From NCBI GenBank assembly GCA_024638585.1, contig JAHEKA010000109.1, positions 1 through 7,300 of the forward strand: a stretch of 7,300 nt of DNA. The letters are read 5' to 3'. Source of the stretch: Rhodospirillales bacterium. Its GTDB lineage: Bacteria > Pseudomonadota > Alphaproteobacteria > SMXQ01. The notes under the pieces were generated by a model. It saw only the letters and a program-made list of their open reading frames with translations, did no database searches and was not told where the DNA came from. The position numbers and the translations under genes were made by a program. Within the stretch, counting starts at the first letter, position 1. The number at the start of each line of letters is the position of its first letter. Below are positions 1-5,910 of the stretch, piece after piece.

Positions 1-863
1 GCGAACCCGGTGACGATCAAGAGCCCATGGTTTCTTGTCTTGTCGGCCGCCCAGCCGCCGGGCAGGACGCCCACCATCACCGCAAACAGGTAGACCGTCA
101 GCACCGTGTTCGCCAGCGCCAGGGGCACCGCGTAGATCTCCGTCATGGCGGCAACGGCGAACTGATTGATCCCGACATTGGCCCCGGCACTGCCGGCATA
201 GAACAGGAAAAACATCAGGATCGGCCGGGAGGTCAAAAGCTCACGCAGGCTGATGCCGCCCCCCGCCTTCTTCTTACCCGCCCCCTCGGTCATCACCCCG
301 GAAGACGCCATAATCAATAGGGCGACGACGACGCCGACGGAGCCCACGATCATCAGGGCGCTGCGCCAATCGAAGGCCGCGGTCAGACCGACCATGATGA
401 CCGGGGCCAGGGCAAAGCCTGCCGCACCGCCGAAGGTATGGATGGCAAAGGCGCGCCCCAGCCGGTGTTCGGCGACGGTTCCCGACAAGATCGAATAATC
501 AGCCGGATGGAACACGGAACTGCCGACCCCGGCCAGCGCCATCAACACGCAAAGACCCAACAGCGATTCGGCGAAGGCCATCAACCCGACCGCTACCGCA
601 TTGACCACCAGACCCGCGATCAGGATCAGGCGGGACCCGAACCGTTCGCACAGGAATCCCATCGGGGTCTGCAGGCTGGCCGTGGCGACGGCGAAGACCG
701 TCATGGCGAGACCGAGCTCAACATAGCTCAAGCCCAGTTCTTGGCGCAGGATCGGGAACAATGGCGGCAAGGCCAACATGTAGACATGGCTGAGCAGGTG
801 GCCCAGGCTGATCAGGCCGACGATCCGGGCATCCCGGCGCAAGTTTTCGGCGACAGCGGTCAA
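1..863 (-). CDS. MFS transporter, fosmidomycin-resistance/YnfM-like (partial, 3' end outside window)
   Basis: Inner-membrane major facilitator superfamily permease; the substrate cannot be told from sequence. The minus strand is open from a TTG start at 863 to the window edge, giving 287 codons plus two bases, so the C-terminal part is missing. TTG is chosen because an AAGGAG Shine-Dalgarno lies 6 nt upstream and no ATG gives a better fit; the protein starts TAVAENLRRDAR. Hydrophobic helices are visible at about residues 14-38, 47-70, 77-97, 101-121, 139-161, 167-187, 213-235 and 247-268. The helix 2-3 loop carries a degenerate MFS motif A (GFLCERFGSR, 69-78). GVGSSVFHPADYS (112-124) resembles the helix-4 region of fosmidomycin-resistance-type MFS proteins. 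A basic central loop (KKK, 197-199) separates the two halves. It directly follows the VWA gene and is probably translated from the same mRNA. The MFS call is firm; the subfamily is tentative. Confidence 0.9.
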   Translation of the reverse strand, partial: MTAVAENLRRDARIVGLISLGHLLSHVYMLALPPLFPILRQELGLSYVELGLAMTVFAVATASLQTPMGFLCERFGSRLILIAGLVVNAVAVGLMAFAESLLGLCVLMALAGVGSSVFHPADYSILSGTVAEHRLGRAFAIHTFGGAAGFALAPVIMVGLTAAFDWRSALMIVGSVGVVVALLIMASSGVMTEGAGKKKAGGGISLRELLTSRPILMFFLFYAGSAGANVGINQFAVAAMTEIYAVPLALANTVLTVYLFAVMVGVLPGGWAADKTRNHGLLIVTGF

Positions 864-869
864 TGGGAA

Positions 870-876
870 CTCCTTA
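870..876 (-). promoter_or_regulatory. Shine-Dalgarno TAAGGAG overlapping the VWA stop codon
   Basis: On the minus strand the sequence reads TAAGGAG, then six bases, then TTG. The TAA is the stop codon of the VWA gene (874-876) and AAGGAG (870-875) is the ribosome-binding site of the MFS gene. This site decides the TTG start at 863 and implies translational coupling, with a terminating ribosome sitting on the next gene's binding site. Confidence 0.75.
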
Positions 877-1626
877 CGGAAGAGAGGACTCTGACGGGCG
901 TGGAACCGCCCGCACGGTGCGCCGCGCGTGGCGACGATGGGGCTGCGTCTCCAAGTCGGATATTTCGCGGATCAGCTTGGTCAGGACCGCCGCGTTGACA
1001 TCCTTGAAGGTCTTGGCGGGAATCGAGAACGCCCCGGGCCCGCCGATCACATTGTCGAGAAAGAACACGTCGAGCCCGCCGAACTCGCCGATGATCGGTA
1101 GTCCGTTCACGGTGATACCCGCGGCAACCGCCCGATCCCGGCCGAAGACCGCCGGCAGCCCGTTACGGTCCGGGCCATCGCCGGACAGGTCGATCACCCG
1201 CCGCTTGCCGTCGAAAGCGTTGGCCTGGATCGAACGCGCGCCGTATAGGATGGCGTCGCCGATCGCCGTCCCCCCGCCGAAGAGCTGCCGCGGTGTCTTC
1301 TCCAGAAGCTTGGCCACCTTTTCGATCGACGCCGCGTCCTTGACGACCATCCACGGGACGATGGGCACCTTGAGGTCGGGCCCGCTCCACTCAACATAGG
1401 CGAGCGCGATCCGCCCGAGGGGGCCGTTGCGGATGGCGGAGAGCACCCGGGGGTTTCGCAGCGCCTGGGCATAACCCAGCCGCTGGAGGATAAACTCGTC
1501 ATCGTCGACGCTTCCCGAACCATCGACCATCAGGATCAGTTCCAGATCGACTTTCTCCTGGGCATGGGCCGGAGTCGGAAGGCCAAGCACCAAGACGGCA
1601 AATACCAAACAGATAAACCTTCCCAT
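874..1626 (-). CDS. Secreted von Willebrand factor A-like protein, DUF1194 family
   Basis: A 250-residue exported protein of unknown biochemical role. Residues 1-22 form a signal peptide (hydrophobic core CLVFAVLVLGL, AHA before Gln23), so it should act in the periplasm or outside. The rest is one VWA-type fold. The metal-ion-dependent adhesion site is visible as DGSGS (35-39), a GGGTAIG loop with Thr120 and an LSGDGPD loop (148-153). The stretches GRIALAYVEWSG (71-82) and VIDLSGDGP (144-152) are characteristic of the DUF1194 family, common in alphaproteobacteria. A tail from about residue 225 is rich in Arg and Pro and seems to lie beyond the domain. The ATG at 1626 has GGAG (1633-1636) 6 nt upstream. 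The beta-subunit gene ends 186 bp upstream, and the MFS gene begins 10 bp after this stop. VWA proteins of this kind generally bind protein partners through a divalent metal; the partner here is unknown. Confidence 0.88.
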   Translation of the reverse strand: MGRFICLVFAVLVLGLPTPAHAQEKVDLELILMVDGSGSVDDDEFILQRLGYAQALRNPRVLSAIRNGPLGRIALAYVEWSGPDLKVPIVPWMVVKDAASIEKVAKLLEKTPRQLFGGGTAIGDAILYGARSIQANAFDGKRRVIDLSGDGPDRNGLPAVFGRDRAVAAGITVNGLPIIGEFGGLDVFFLDNVIGGPGAFSIPAKTFKDVNAAVLTKLIREISDLETQPHRRHARRTVRAVPRPSESSLP

Positions 1627-1812
1627 ACCCTACTCCAGCCATTCCCTCACCGAACGCGCCACCGGCGGCGAGTGGGCGATGGTTCTCGACCCGGGACGCC
1701 GTCGGCACTGCAGCCCCCGAGCGTATAACGATTCGCAACGAAGCGTGACATGGAAATTCGGCCGCTGGGCGCGATCCTCTAGCCGACCCCCGTATATCCC
1801 GGTGTCCGTCGC

Positions 1813-2400
1813 TCAGATGATGATGCTTGGATTGCGGAGGTTTTGATCGCAATTGAGCAGATTGACTTGCTTGACCAGGATTTCGAACCCGGATGCGGTG
1901 CGGCGCAACCGGTGGGCGCACCAGCCCGCCAACAGCTGGCTTTCCCCGGCACGGAACTCATGGAGGGTGAAGTTGGAGCGCACCATCAGGATGTCGTCGG
2001 TTGCGGTCGCGAACGGCTCCACGTTGGACACCAAACGCGCCGTGCGGGAGGCGGGCAACTGCGACCAGGCGGCGCCGGTGCGCAGCCGATAGACCCGATC
2101 CTCCAGCCGCCTGCGGTCGTCCAGACACACCGCGACCTCGCGGCGCGGGTCGCCGCCCCGTGGTGTGGCCGGCACCCAATAGAGGCATTCGCCGGTGAAC
2201 TGGCGCAACCAGTCCTCAAACCGATGGGTGTCGAGAAGCCGCGCCTCGTGCTCGAGGAATGCGCGGCAGGCCTCGCGCGTCGCCGCCTCCGTGATCAGCC
2301 TGTCATCGGCCTGCCAATCGGTGAAATCCACCACCAAGTCCGCGTAATACGCGTCGGTGACGTAATGGGAGGAGCGCGAGGGATCGGGTGAACTGGCCAT
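1813..2400 (-). CDS. Ring-hydroxylating dioxygenase beta (small) subunit
   Basis: A 195-residue protein matching the Ring_hydroxyl_B family (SnoaL/NTF2-like fold), the non-catalytic subunit that assembles with alpha in alpha3beta3 oxygenases. Recognisable blocks are EARLLDTHRFEDWL (52-65) followed by ECLYWVPATP (71-80), DDRRRLEDRVYRLRTG (94-109) with AWSQLPASRTARLVSNV (111-127), SNFTLHEFR (142-150), and the C-terminal LLNCDQNLRNPSIII (181-195). The N-terminus has about 35 residues before the conserved core. The ATG at 2400 lies 8 bp after the alpha stop. An AGG overlapping that TAG stop is the only Shine-Dalgarno candidate, 7 nt upstream, suggesting coupled, stoichiometric translation of the two subunits. 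No catalytic residues are expected in this family. The family call is strong, but sequence alone does not give the substrate. Confidence 0.93.
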   Translation of the reverse strand: MASSPDPSRSSHYVTDAYYADLVVDFTDWQADDRLITEAATREACRAFLEHEARLLDTHRFEDWLRQFTGECLYWVPATPRGGDPRREVAVCLDDRRRLEDRVYRLRTGAAWSQLPASRTARLVSNVEPFATATDDILMVRSNFTLHEFRAGESQLLAGWCAHRLRRTASGFEILVKQVNLLNCDQNLRNPSIII

Positions 2401-2408
2401 GACGAAAC

Positions 2409-3770
2409 CTATGGAGCGCGCCGGATTTCGAGCGTCGGCGGATCGGCCATCAGCTCCTTGTAGTAGCGGTAGGTTTCCCGCATGAAGACCTCGTCGGTCG
2501 CCGGGGCGGTGATCAACCCGCGGTCATCAGTCTTCACCCGGCCCGGAATGCCGAGCCCCCGGTGCATGTAGACCCAGGGGTCCTCCTCGGCCGCGAGGCC
2601 GCGCTGGATCTCCTCGAAGTTTGTGGCGTCGTCGACCTCGCCGAAATTGGGAAAGCTTTCCATGGTCCGCATGCGCAGCGTGTTGACCTCCTCCACCGCG
2701 CCTTCGAGGGTGTCTTCCTCATCGATCACCGCAGTGCCGTACCAGGTGCTGTCGGTCTCATCCACCGCTTGGGGTTGCAACACCTGGATATGGTTGCCGA
2801 GGATCAGAAGGTTGGGAAAAATGTTGATATTGACCGGCTCCGACGCGGCGAGATCCAGCGCGATCTCCGCCCGGTCACCGAGGCGCTGGCGGATCGAGGA
2901 TTCGAAATGCTCCATCCCGGGATGCGCGCCTTCGATGTCCCACAGCGCGCCGGGGCGGTCCTCGACATTGGGCCGCTTGTCCTTGAAATGGTTTCCGTTG
3001 CCGAGGTACTGGACATACATGGGCGCTTCGTCGGGGGCGTCCTTGTAGAACGACATGCCCTTCTCATCGCCCTCCTTGAGGCGGTTTTCCATCTCTAGCA
3101 GCGAGCGGTGGGAAAACTTCACGTGGTACCCGTCCGCCGCGTTGTCATAGGCGAGCTTCCAGTTGCCCTTGTATTTCAGCCGGTTGGCCTCACACAGCTT
3201 GACGCGACCCCCGGGATGGCGGTCGAGCCATTGGTCGATAATCTCCGTCATCGGTCCGAGGTGCTCGGTGAGCGGCACCGCGCCGGCGTTGAGGGTGGCG
3301 AAGATAAAACCGCGATAGGTTTCGAGCCGGGGCACCTGGGCGAGATTGTACTGTTCGTCCTTGAGATCGGTGGCATAACCATCGGGCCAGGGCACGCCGC
3401 TGAGTTCACCGGTATTGAAAAACGTCCAGCCGTGATAGGCGCACTGGAACACCCGGGCCGAACCCTGGGCCTGGCGGCAGACGGTGGCGCCCCGATGGGT
3501 GCAGCGGTTGAACAGCGCCCGGGTCACCCCATCGCGATCGCGCAGCACGATGATCGGGCGGAGACCCAGGCGCGTGGTGATGAAGTCGTTATTCGAGGGG
3601 ATCTGGCTCTCATGGGCAACATAGGTCCAGGTCCCGCCGAAGACGGAACTCATCTCCGCATCGAAGATGGCGGGATCGGTATAGAGCAACCGGTGCACCC
3701 GATCGTCTTGCACGAGAGCGTCCCAATCCCAAACACCGGGCGCATTCGTCAATCCTGTTCCTCTCGCCAT
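2409..3770 (-). CDS. Rieske non-heme iron ring-hydroxylating oxygenase alpha (large) subunit
   Basis: The catalytic subunit (453 residues) of a two-subunit aromatic-ring dioxygenase. Electrons pass from an external reductase or ferredoxin through the Rieske [2Fe-2S] cluster to a mononuclear Fe(II) that activates O2. The Rieske ligands are Cys90, His92, Cys110 and His113 in C-x-H-x17-C-x2-H (NRCTHRGATVCR, CAYHGWTF). The iron site is DNAADGYHVKFSH (209-221) with His216 and His221. Asp213 is the Asp expected to bridge to the neighbouring subunit's Rieske centre, and Asp380 or Asp381 in FGEVDDATNFEE is the third ligand. All key residues are present, so the enzyme should be active. Length fits the benzoate/aniline dioxygenase type. 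The ATG at 3770 has GGAGAGGA (3776-3783) ending 5 nt upstream. It lies 53 bp after the GS-like gene with no terminator between them, and 8 bp before the beta gene. The GS-like neighbour suggests an amine or gamma-glutamylated amine substrate; this is inference. Confidence 0.95.
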   Translation of the reverse strand: MARGTGLTNAPGVWDWDALVQDDRVHRLLYTDPAIFDAEMSSVFGGTWTYVAHESQIPSNNDFITTRLGLRPIIVLRDRDGVTRALFNRCTHRGATVCRQAQGSARVFQCAYHGWTFFNTGELSGVPWPDGYATDLKDEQYNLAQVPRLETYRGFIFATLNAGAVPLTEHLGPMTEIIDQWLDRHPGGRVKLCEANRLKYKGNWKLAYDNAADGYHVKFSHRSLLEMENRLKEGDEKGMSFYKDAPDEAPMYVQYLGNGNHFKDKRPNVEDRPGALWDIEGAHPGMEHFESSIRQRLGDRAEIALDLAASEPVNINIFPNLLILGNHIQVLQPQAVDETDSTWYGTAVIDEEDTLEGAVEEVNTLRMRTMESFPNFGEVDDATNFEEIQRGLAAEEDPWVYMHRGLGIPGRVKTDDRGLITAPATDEVFMRETYRYYKELMADPPTLEIRRAP

Positions 3771-3823
3771 ATCATTCCTCTCCGGCCCGGATCGCAGCCT
3801 CCGCCAAGTCCGGTCGCGGTCCC

Positions 3824-5329
3824 TTAGAAAAAGTCGAAATACTCATTCTGCTCCCAGGCGGTGATATCCTCGCCGGGTTCGGCAAGGGTCTTGCCGTCGG
3901 CCTCAAGGGCCGCCACGAACCGACCGAGCTCATTGCGCTTGAGCGCAAGATAATAGTCCATAAACACATCCCCAAAGGCCTTCCGGAACAAATCCGAGGC
4001 ATCGAGCGCGTCCAGCGCCGCCGCCAAGGTGCCCGGCAGCACCGGTCGGTCCGCGGTGTAGGGCTCGTCGCTCGGCGGACCGGGATCGAGTCCGTTCTCT
4101 GTCCCGTCCAGACCGGCCGCGATCTGCGAGGCGATATAGAGATAAGGATTGGCGGCGGGCTCGCCCATGCGGTTCTCGATGCGCGCCGCGGGGTCCCCAA
4201 CGGAACCCAGCACCCGCAGCATGGCGCCCCGGTGATCGTACGCCCAGCACACCCGGTCCGGGGCCAGCGAATTGGGCTGGAAACGCCGATACCCGTTGGC
4301 CGTGGGCGTGGTGAATACGGTCGACGGCACCGCATGGGCCATCAATCCGCCGAGGTAGTTCATGCCCAACGCCGAAAGCGGCGCGTCTCCATCGTCTTCA
4401 CCCATCGGCGCGAACGCATTGGAGCCGGTTTCGGCATCCACCAGCGACTGGTGCAGGTGCCAGCCGGACGAATAGTAACCGCCCGGCCCGGGCCGGCACA
4501 TGAAGGTCGCAACGTACCCTAAGCGCCGGCAGACCTGCTTGGTCGCGGTGCGAAACAGCAAGAGGTCGTCGGCCGCCGCCATTCCCCGCTTTGGCGCGAA
4601 GGTACATTCCACCTGGCCGGGACCGAATTCGTTCTCAACCGAACGCAGGCCCAGGTTCAGCGTTTCAAACGCCTCGGCCAGCTCCGACAGGACCGGTTGC
4701 ATCAGGTCCATATTGGATTCCGAATGATAGGAATAGCCCGGCTCCACCGGCCGGGTGCCGATCGGCCGGGCCCGGGTGCCGGGGATGCTCAGGTGCTCGG
4801 GCCCAAGCTCCTCTCCCACCCGGAACAGGTACCATTCGACCTCCAGGCCGACGGCGGCATCCATGCCCTTTTCGGCCAGCCGCGCGAGCTGGCGACGGAG
4901 CAGATGGCGCTGGGAAAAATGGTAGGGCACGCCGGTGTTGAAATATTCGTCGCACAACACCCAGCCGATGCCCGGCGCCCAGGGCAGCGTGCGGTAAGTG
5001 CCGGGGTCGGGCACGATGCGGATGTTGGGCGAGCCCGTCATTTCGTCGAGCCCCATGCCGCCGCCCCGCGTGAACGAACTGAAAGTCCGTGCACTTGCCG
5101 AATCGAGGGTGGTGGTGGCGACGTTGATGTTGTACCCCGCCTCCAGCGCGCCGAGAAAGGCCGGCACCGTCACCGCCTTGGCCCGTGACCAGCCGTGGGA
5201 ATCCGACCAAACCAGGCGGATCAGGGTCGGCTTTTCCGCCTCCACGCGGCGCTTCAGCGCCGCGGCCTCGCGCGCCTGATCGTCGGTCCAAAGGCCGAAT
5301 CGTTCAATGAATGCGGGAGAATTGGACAT
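3824..5329 (-). CDS. Glutamine synthetase-like gamma-glutamyl-amine ligase
   Basis: A GS-family ATP-dependent ligase, 501 residues from the ATG at 5329. It is probably not the housekeeping enzyme: GlnA-type landmarks are diverged and it sits beside an oxygenase. By family precedent (PuuA, IpuC, TdnQ/AtdA1) it would join the gamma-carboxyl of glutamate to an amine. The N-terminal beta-grasp part is about residues 30-125 (RLVWSDSHGWSRAKAV, 38-53). The catalytic barrel has GLEVEWYLF (161-169; Glu163 and Glu165 as metal ligands), VENEFGPGQVECTF (231-244; Glu232/234 and Glu241), GWHLHQS (289-295), NGYRRFQPNSLAP (345-357), DHRGAMLRV (365-373) and RIENRMGEPAANPYL (383-397; Glu385, Arg387). It ends in EYFDFF, like other GS-like amine ligases. 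A GTG at 5380 would add a His-rich 17-residue leader; neither start has a good Shine-Dalgarno, and ATG is preferred because the conserved part begins soon after it. It is the first gene of the leftward cluster. Family is certain; substrate is not. Confidence 0.9.
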   Translation of the reverse strand: MSNSPAFIERFGLWTDDQAREAAALKRRVEAEKPTLIRLVWSDSHGWSRAKAVTVPAFLGALEAGYNINVATTTLDSASARTFSSFTRGGGMGLDEMTGSPNIRIVPDPGTYRTLPWAPGIGWVLCDEYFNTGVPYHFSQRHLLRRQLARLAEKGMDAAVGLEVEWYLFRVGEELGPEHLSIPGTRARPIGTRPVEPGYSYHSESNMDLMQPVLSELAEAFETLNLGLRSVENEFGPGQVECTFAPKRGMAAADDLLLFRTATKQVCRRLGYVATFMCRPGPGGYYSSGWHLHQSLVDAETGSNAFAPMGEDDGDAPLSALGMNYLGGLMAHAVPSTVFTTPTANGYRRFQPNSLAPDRVCWAYDHRGAMLRVLGSVGDPAARIENRMGEPAANPYLYIASQIAAGLDGTENGLDPGPPSDEPYTADRPVLPGTLAAALDALDASDLFRKAFGDVFMDYYLALKRNELGRFVAALEADGKTLAEPGEDITAWEQNEYFDFF

Positions 5330-5384
5330 GATCGCGTGGTGCCAGGCGACATGGTGGCTAGATAGAGGCCCCACCGCCACTTTC

Positions 5385-5412
5385 TTGTTTCCGATCTGCT
5401 TCCGGTGATACT
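5385..5412 (+). promoter_or_regulatory. Candidate sigma70-type promoter for the small membrane protein gene
   Basis: In the divergent intergenic region, TTGTTT (5385-5390) is followed after 16 nt by GATACT (5407-5412). The -35 keeps only TTG and the -10 matches four of six consensus bases. Transcription would begin near 5419 and leave a leader of about 90 nt before the TTG start at 5511. This is a weak, position-supported guess. I found no better candidate for the opposite direction; a TAGTAT on the minus strand lacks a matching -35. Confidence 0.25.
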
Positions 5413-5416
5413 AACC

Positions 5417-5441
5417 GCGGCGAGAGCCGCCGGAAAGCGGC
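5417..5441 (+). other. Overlapping, mutually exclusive hairpins in the leader region
   Basis: The sequence holds GCGGC (5417-5421), GAGA, GCCGC (5426-5430), CGGAAA and GCGGC (5437-5441). The middle GCCGC can pair with either flanking GCGGC, giving a 5-bp stem with a GAGA (GNRA-type) tetraloop or a 5-bp stem with a 6-nt loop, but not both. It lies between the ligase gene and the rightward gene, some 70-94 bp upstream of the latter's start. In GC-rich DNA such short stems arise by chance, so function is unproven. Confidence 0.3.
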
Positions 5442-5496
5442 ATTTCCCGGAGCCGTCGTGGGGCGGCAGAACGGGACACAGGAGACTAAAGGGGCG

Positions 5497-5503
5497 AAAG
5501 GAG
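5497..5503 (+). promoter_or_regulatory. Shine-Dalgarno (AAAGGAG) for the TTG-started small membrane protein
   Basis: AAAGGAG ends 7 nt before the TTG at 5511. This strong ribosome-binding site fixes the start of the 129-residue protein even though TTG is a rare initiator. No ATG or GTG start in this frame has comparable support. Confidence 0.65.
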
Positions 5504-5510
5504 ACGCCGG

Positions 5511-5900
5511 TTGACCGAGCAAACAGGACGAAAACTGGCCTGGATTCTGTTCGCCCTGTGGGCGGCGGCGTTTCTGTGGTCGATTGCGGCGGTACCGCTG
5601 ACCGCGCCCAAGGGCGACGGATTCACCCGCGGCCTCAACAAGATCACCTCATTCTATGGCTGGCAGTTCTTGGCGGGCGCGCTGGCCATCGGGGTGCTGT
5701 GGGCGAAGCGGTACCTGGCGCCCGGCTCCATCGCCCGCCGCCTGTTCTGGGTCCCTATTTCCCTCAGCGGCCTCCTCGTGGCAGCCACACTCGCCGTCAT
5801 CCTGATCGCCAATTACGGCAAACCTGTTGCAGTCGTTCCGGATAATTCGCGGACCACGTCACCGCCCGGGGTGACTGCCCCGGTGGACCCCGGGCGCTAG
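5511..5900 (+). CDS. Small three-helix membrane protein, unknown function
   Basis: I do not recognise this 129-residue protein. It has three clear hydrophobic segments at about residues 9-28 (LAWILFALWAAAFLWSIAAV), 48-65 (FYGWQFLAGALAIGVLWA) and 78-101 (LFWVPISLSGLLVAATLAVI), so it should sit in the inner membrane. The first loop is polar and basic (PKGDGFTRGLNKITS), the second contains KRYLAPGSIARR, and the C-terminus is a Pro/Thr-rich soluble tail (from about 104). The start is TTG, supported by AAAGGAG 7 nt upstream. Coding status rests on this ribosome site, the coherent membrane topology and the fit between its neighbours; longer open frames overlapping it lack such features. It is the only rightward gene, divergent from the ligase and convergent with phoD with 10 bp between the stop codons. 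No catalytic motif is visible. Confidence 0.75.
   Translation: MTEQTGRKLAWILFALWAAAFLWSIAAVPLTAPKGDGFTRGLNKITSFYGWQFLAGALAIGVLWAKRYLAPGSIARRLFWVPISLSGLLVAATLAVILIANYGKPVAVVPDNSRTTSPPGVTAPVDPGR
5866..5883 (+). terminator. Terminator-like GC hairpin near the convergent gene ends
   Basis: CCGGGG (5866-5871), loop TGACTG, CCCCGG (5878-5883) form a perfect 6-bp GC stem with a 6-nt loop. It lies inside the last codons of the small membrane protein gene, just before the convergent stops at 5900 and 5911. A longer alternative, CCCGGGG (5865-5871) with CCCCGGG (5888-5894), uses part of the same bases. There is no T-run on either strand, so a standard intrinsic terminator is not supported. It could still block or stabilise transcript ends in both directions. 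Confidence 0.25.
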
Positions 5901-5910
5901 TTGATGCGGC

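Noticed and set aside
438..998. Plus-strand open frame (186 codons) opposite the MFS gene
   Set aside because: The minus strand here encodes continuous MFS helices from a well-placed TTG start; the plus-strand product is a low-complexity Gln/Asp/Arg-rich shadow.
1700..1760. Possible minus-strand promoter for the VWA-MFS pair around a TATACG box
   Set aside because: No matching -35 element at 16-18 bp (only TGTCAC); too weak to annotate, although the 186-bp gap could hold a promoter.
1758..1786. Possible terminator between the beta subunit and VWA genes (TCGGC paired with GCCGA)
   Set aside because: Only a 5-bp stem with a 19-nt loop and no T-run, so it does not support a transcription stop.
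1843..2391. Plus-strand open frame (182 codons) opposite the beta subunit gene
   Set aside because: Antisense shadow of a clearly conserved beta subunit; no family features.
3108..3827. Long plus-strand open frame (239 codons) opposite the oxygenase alpha gene
   Set aside because: It is antisense to a gene with intact Rieske and iron-site motifs; GC-rich codon bias keeps the opposite frame open. It has no recognisable domain.
5405..5845. Alternative plus-strand frame (146 codons) overlapping the small membrane protein
   Set aside because: No good ribosome site and an Arg/Pro/Gly-rich product typical of an off-frame reading; the membrane-protein frame fits better.
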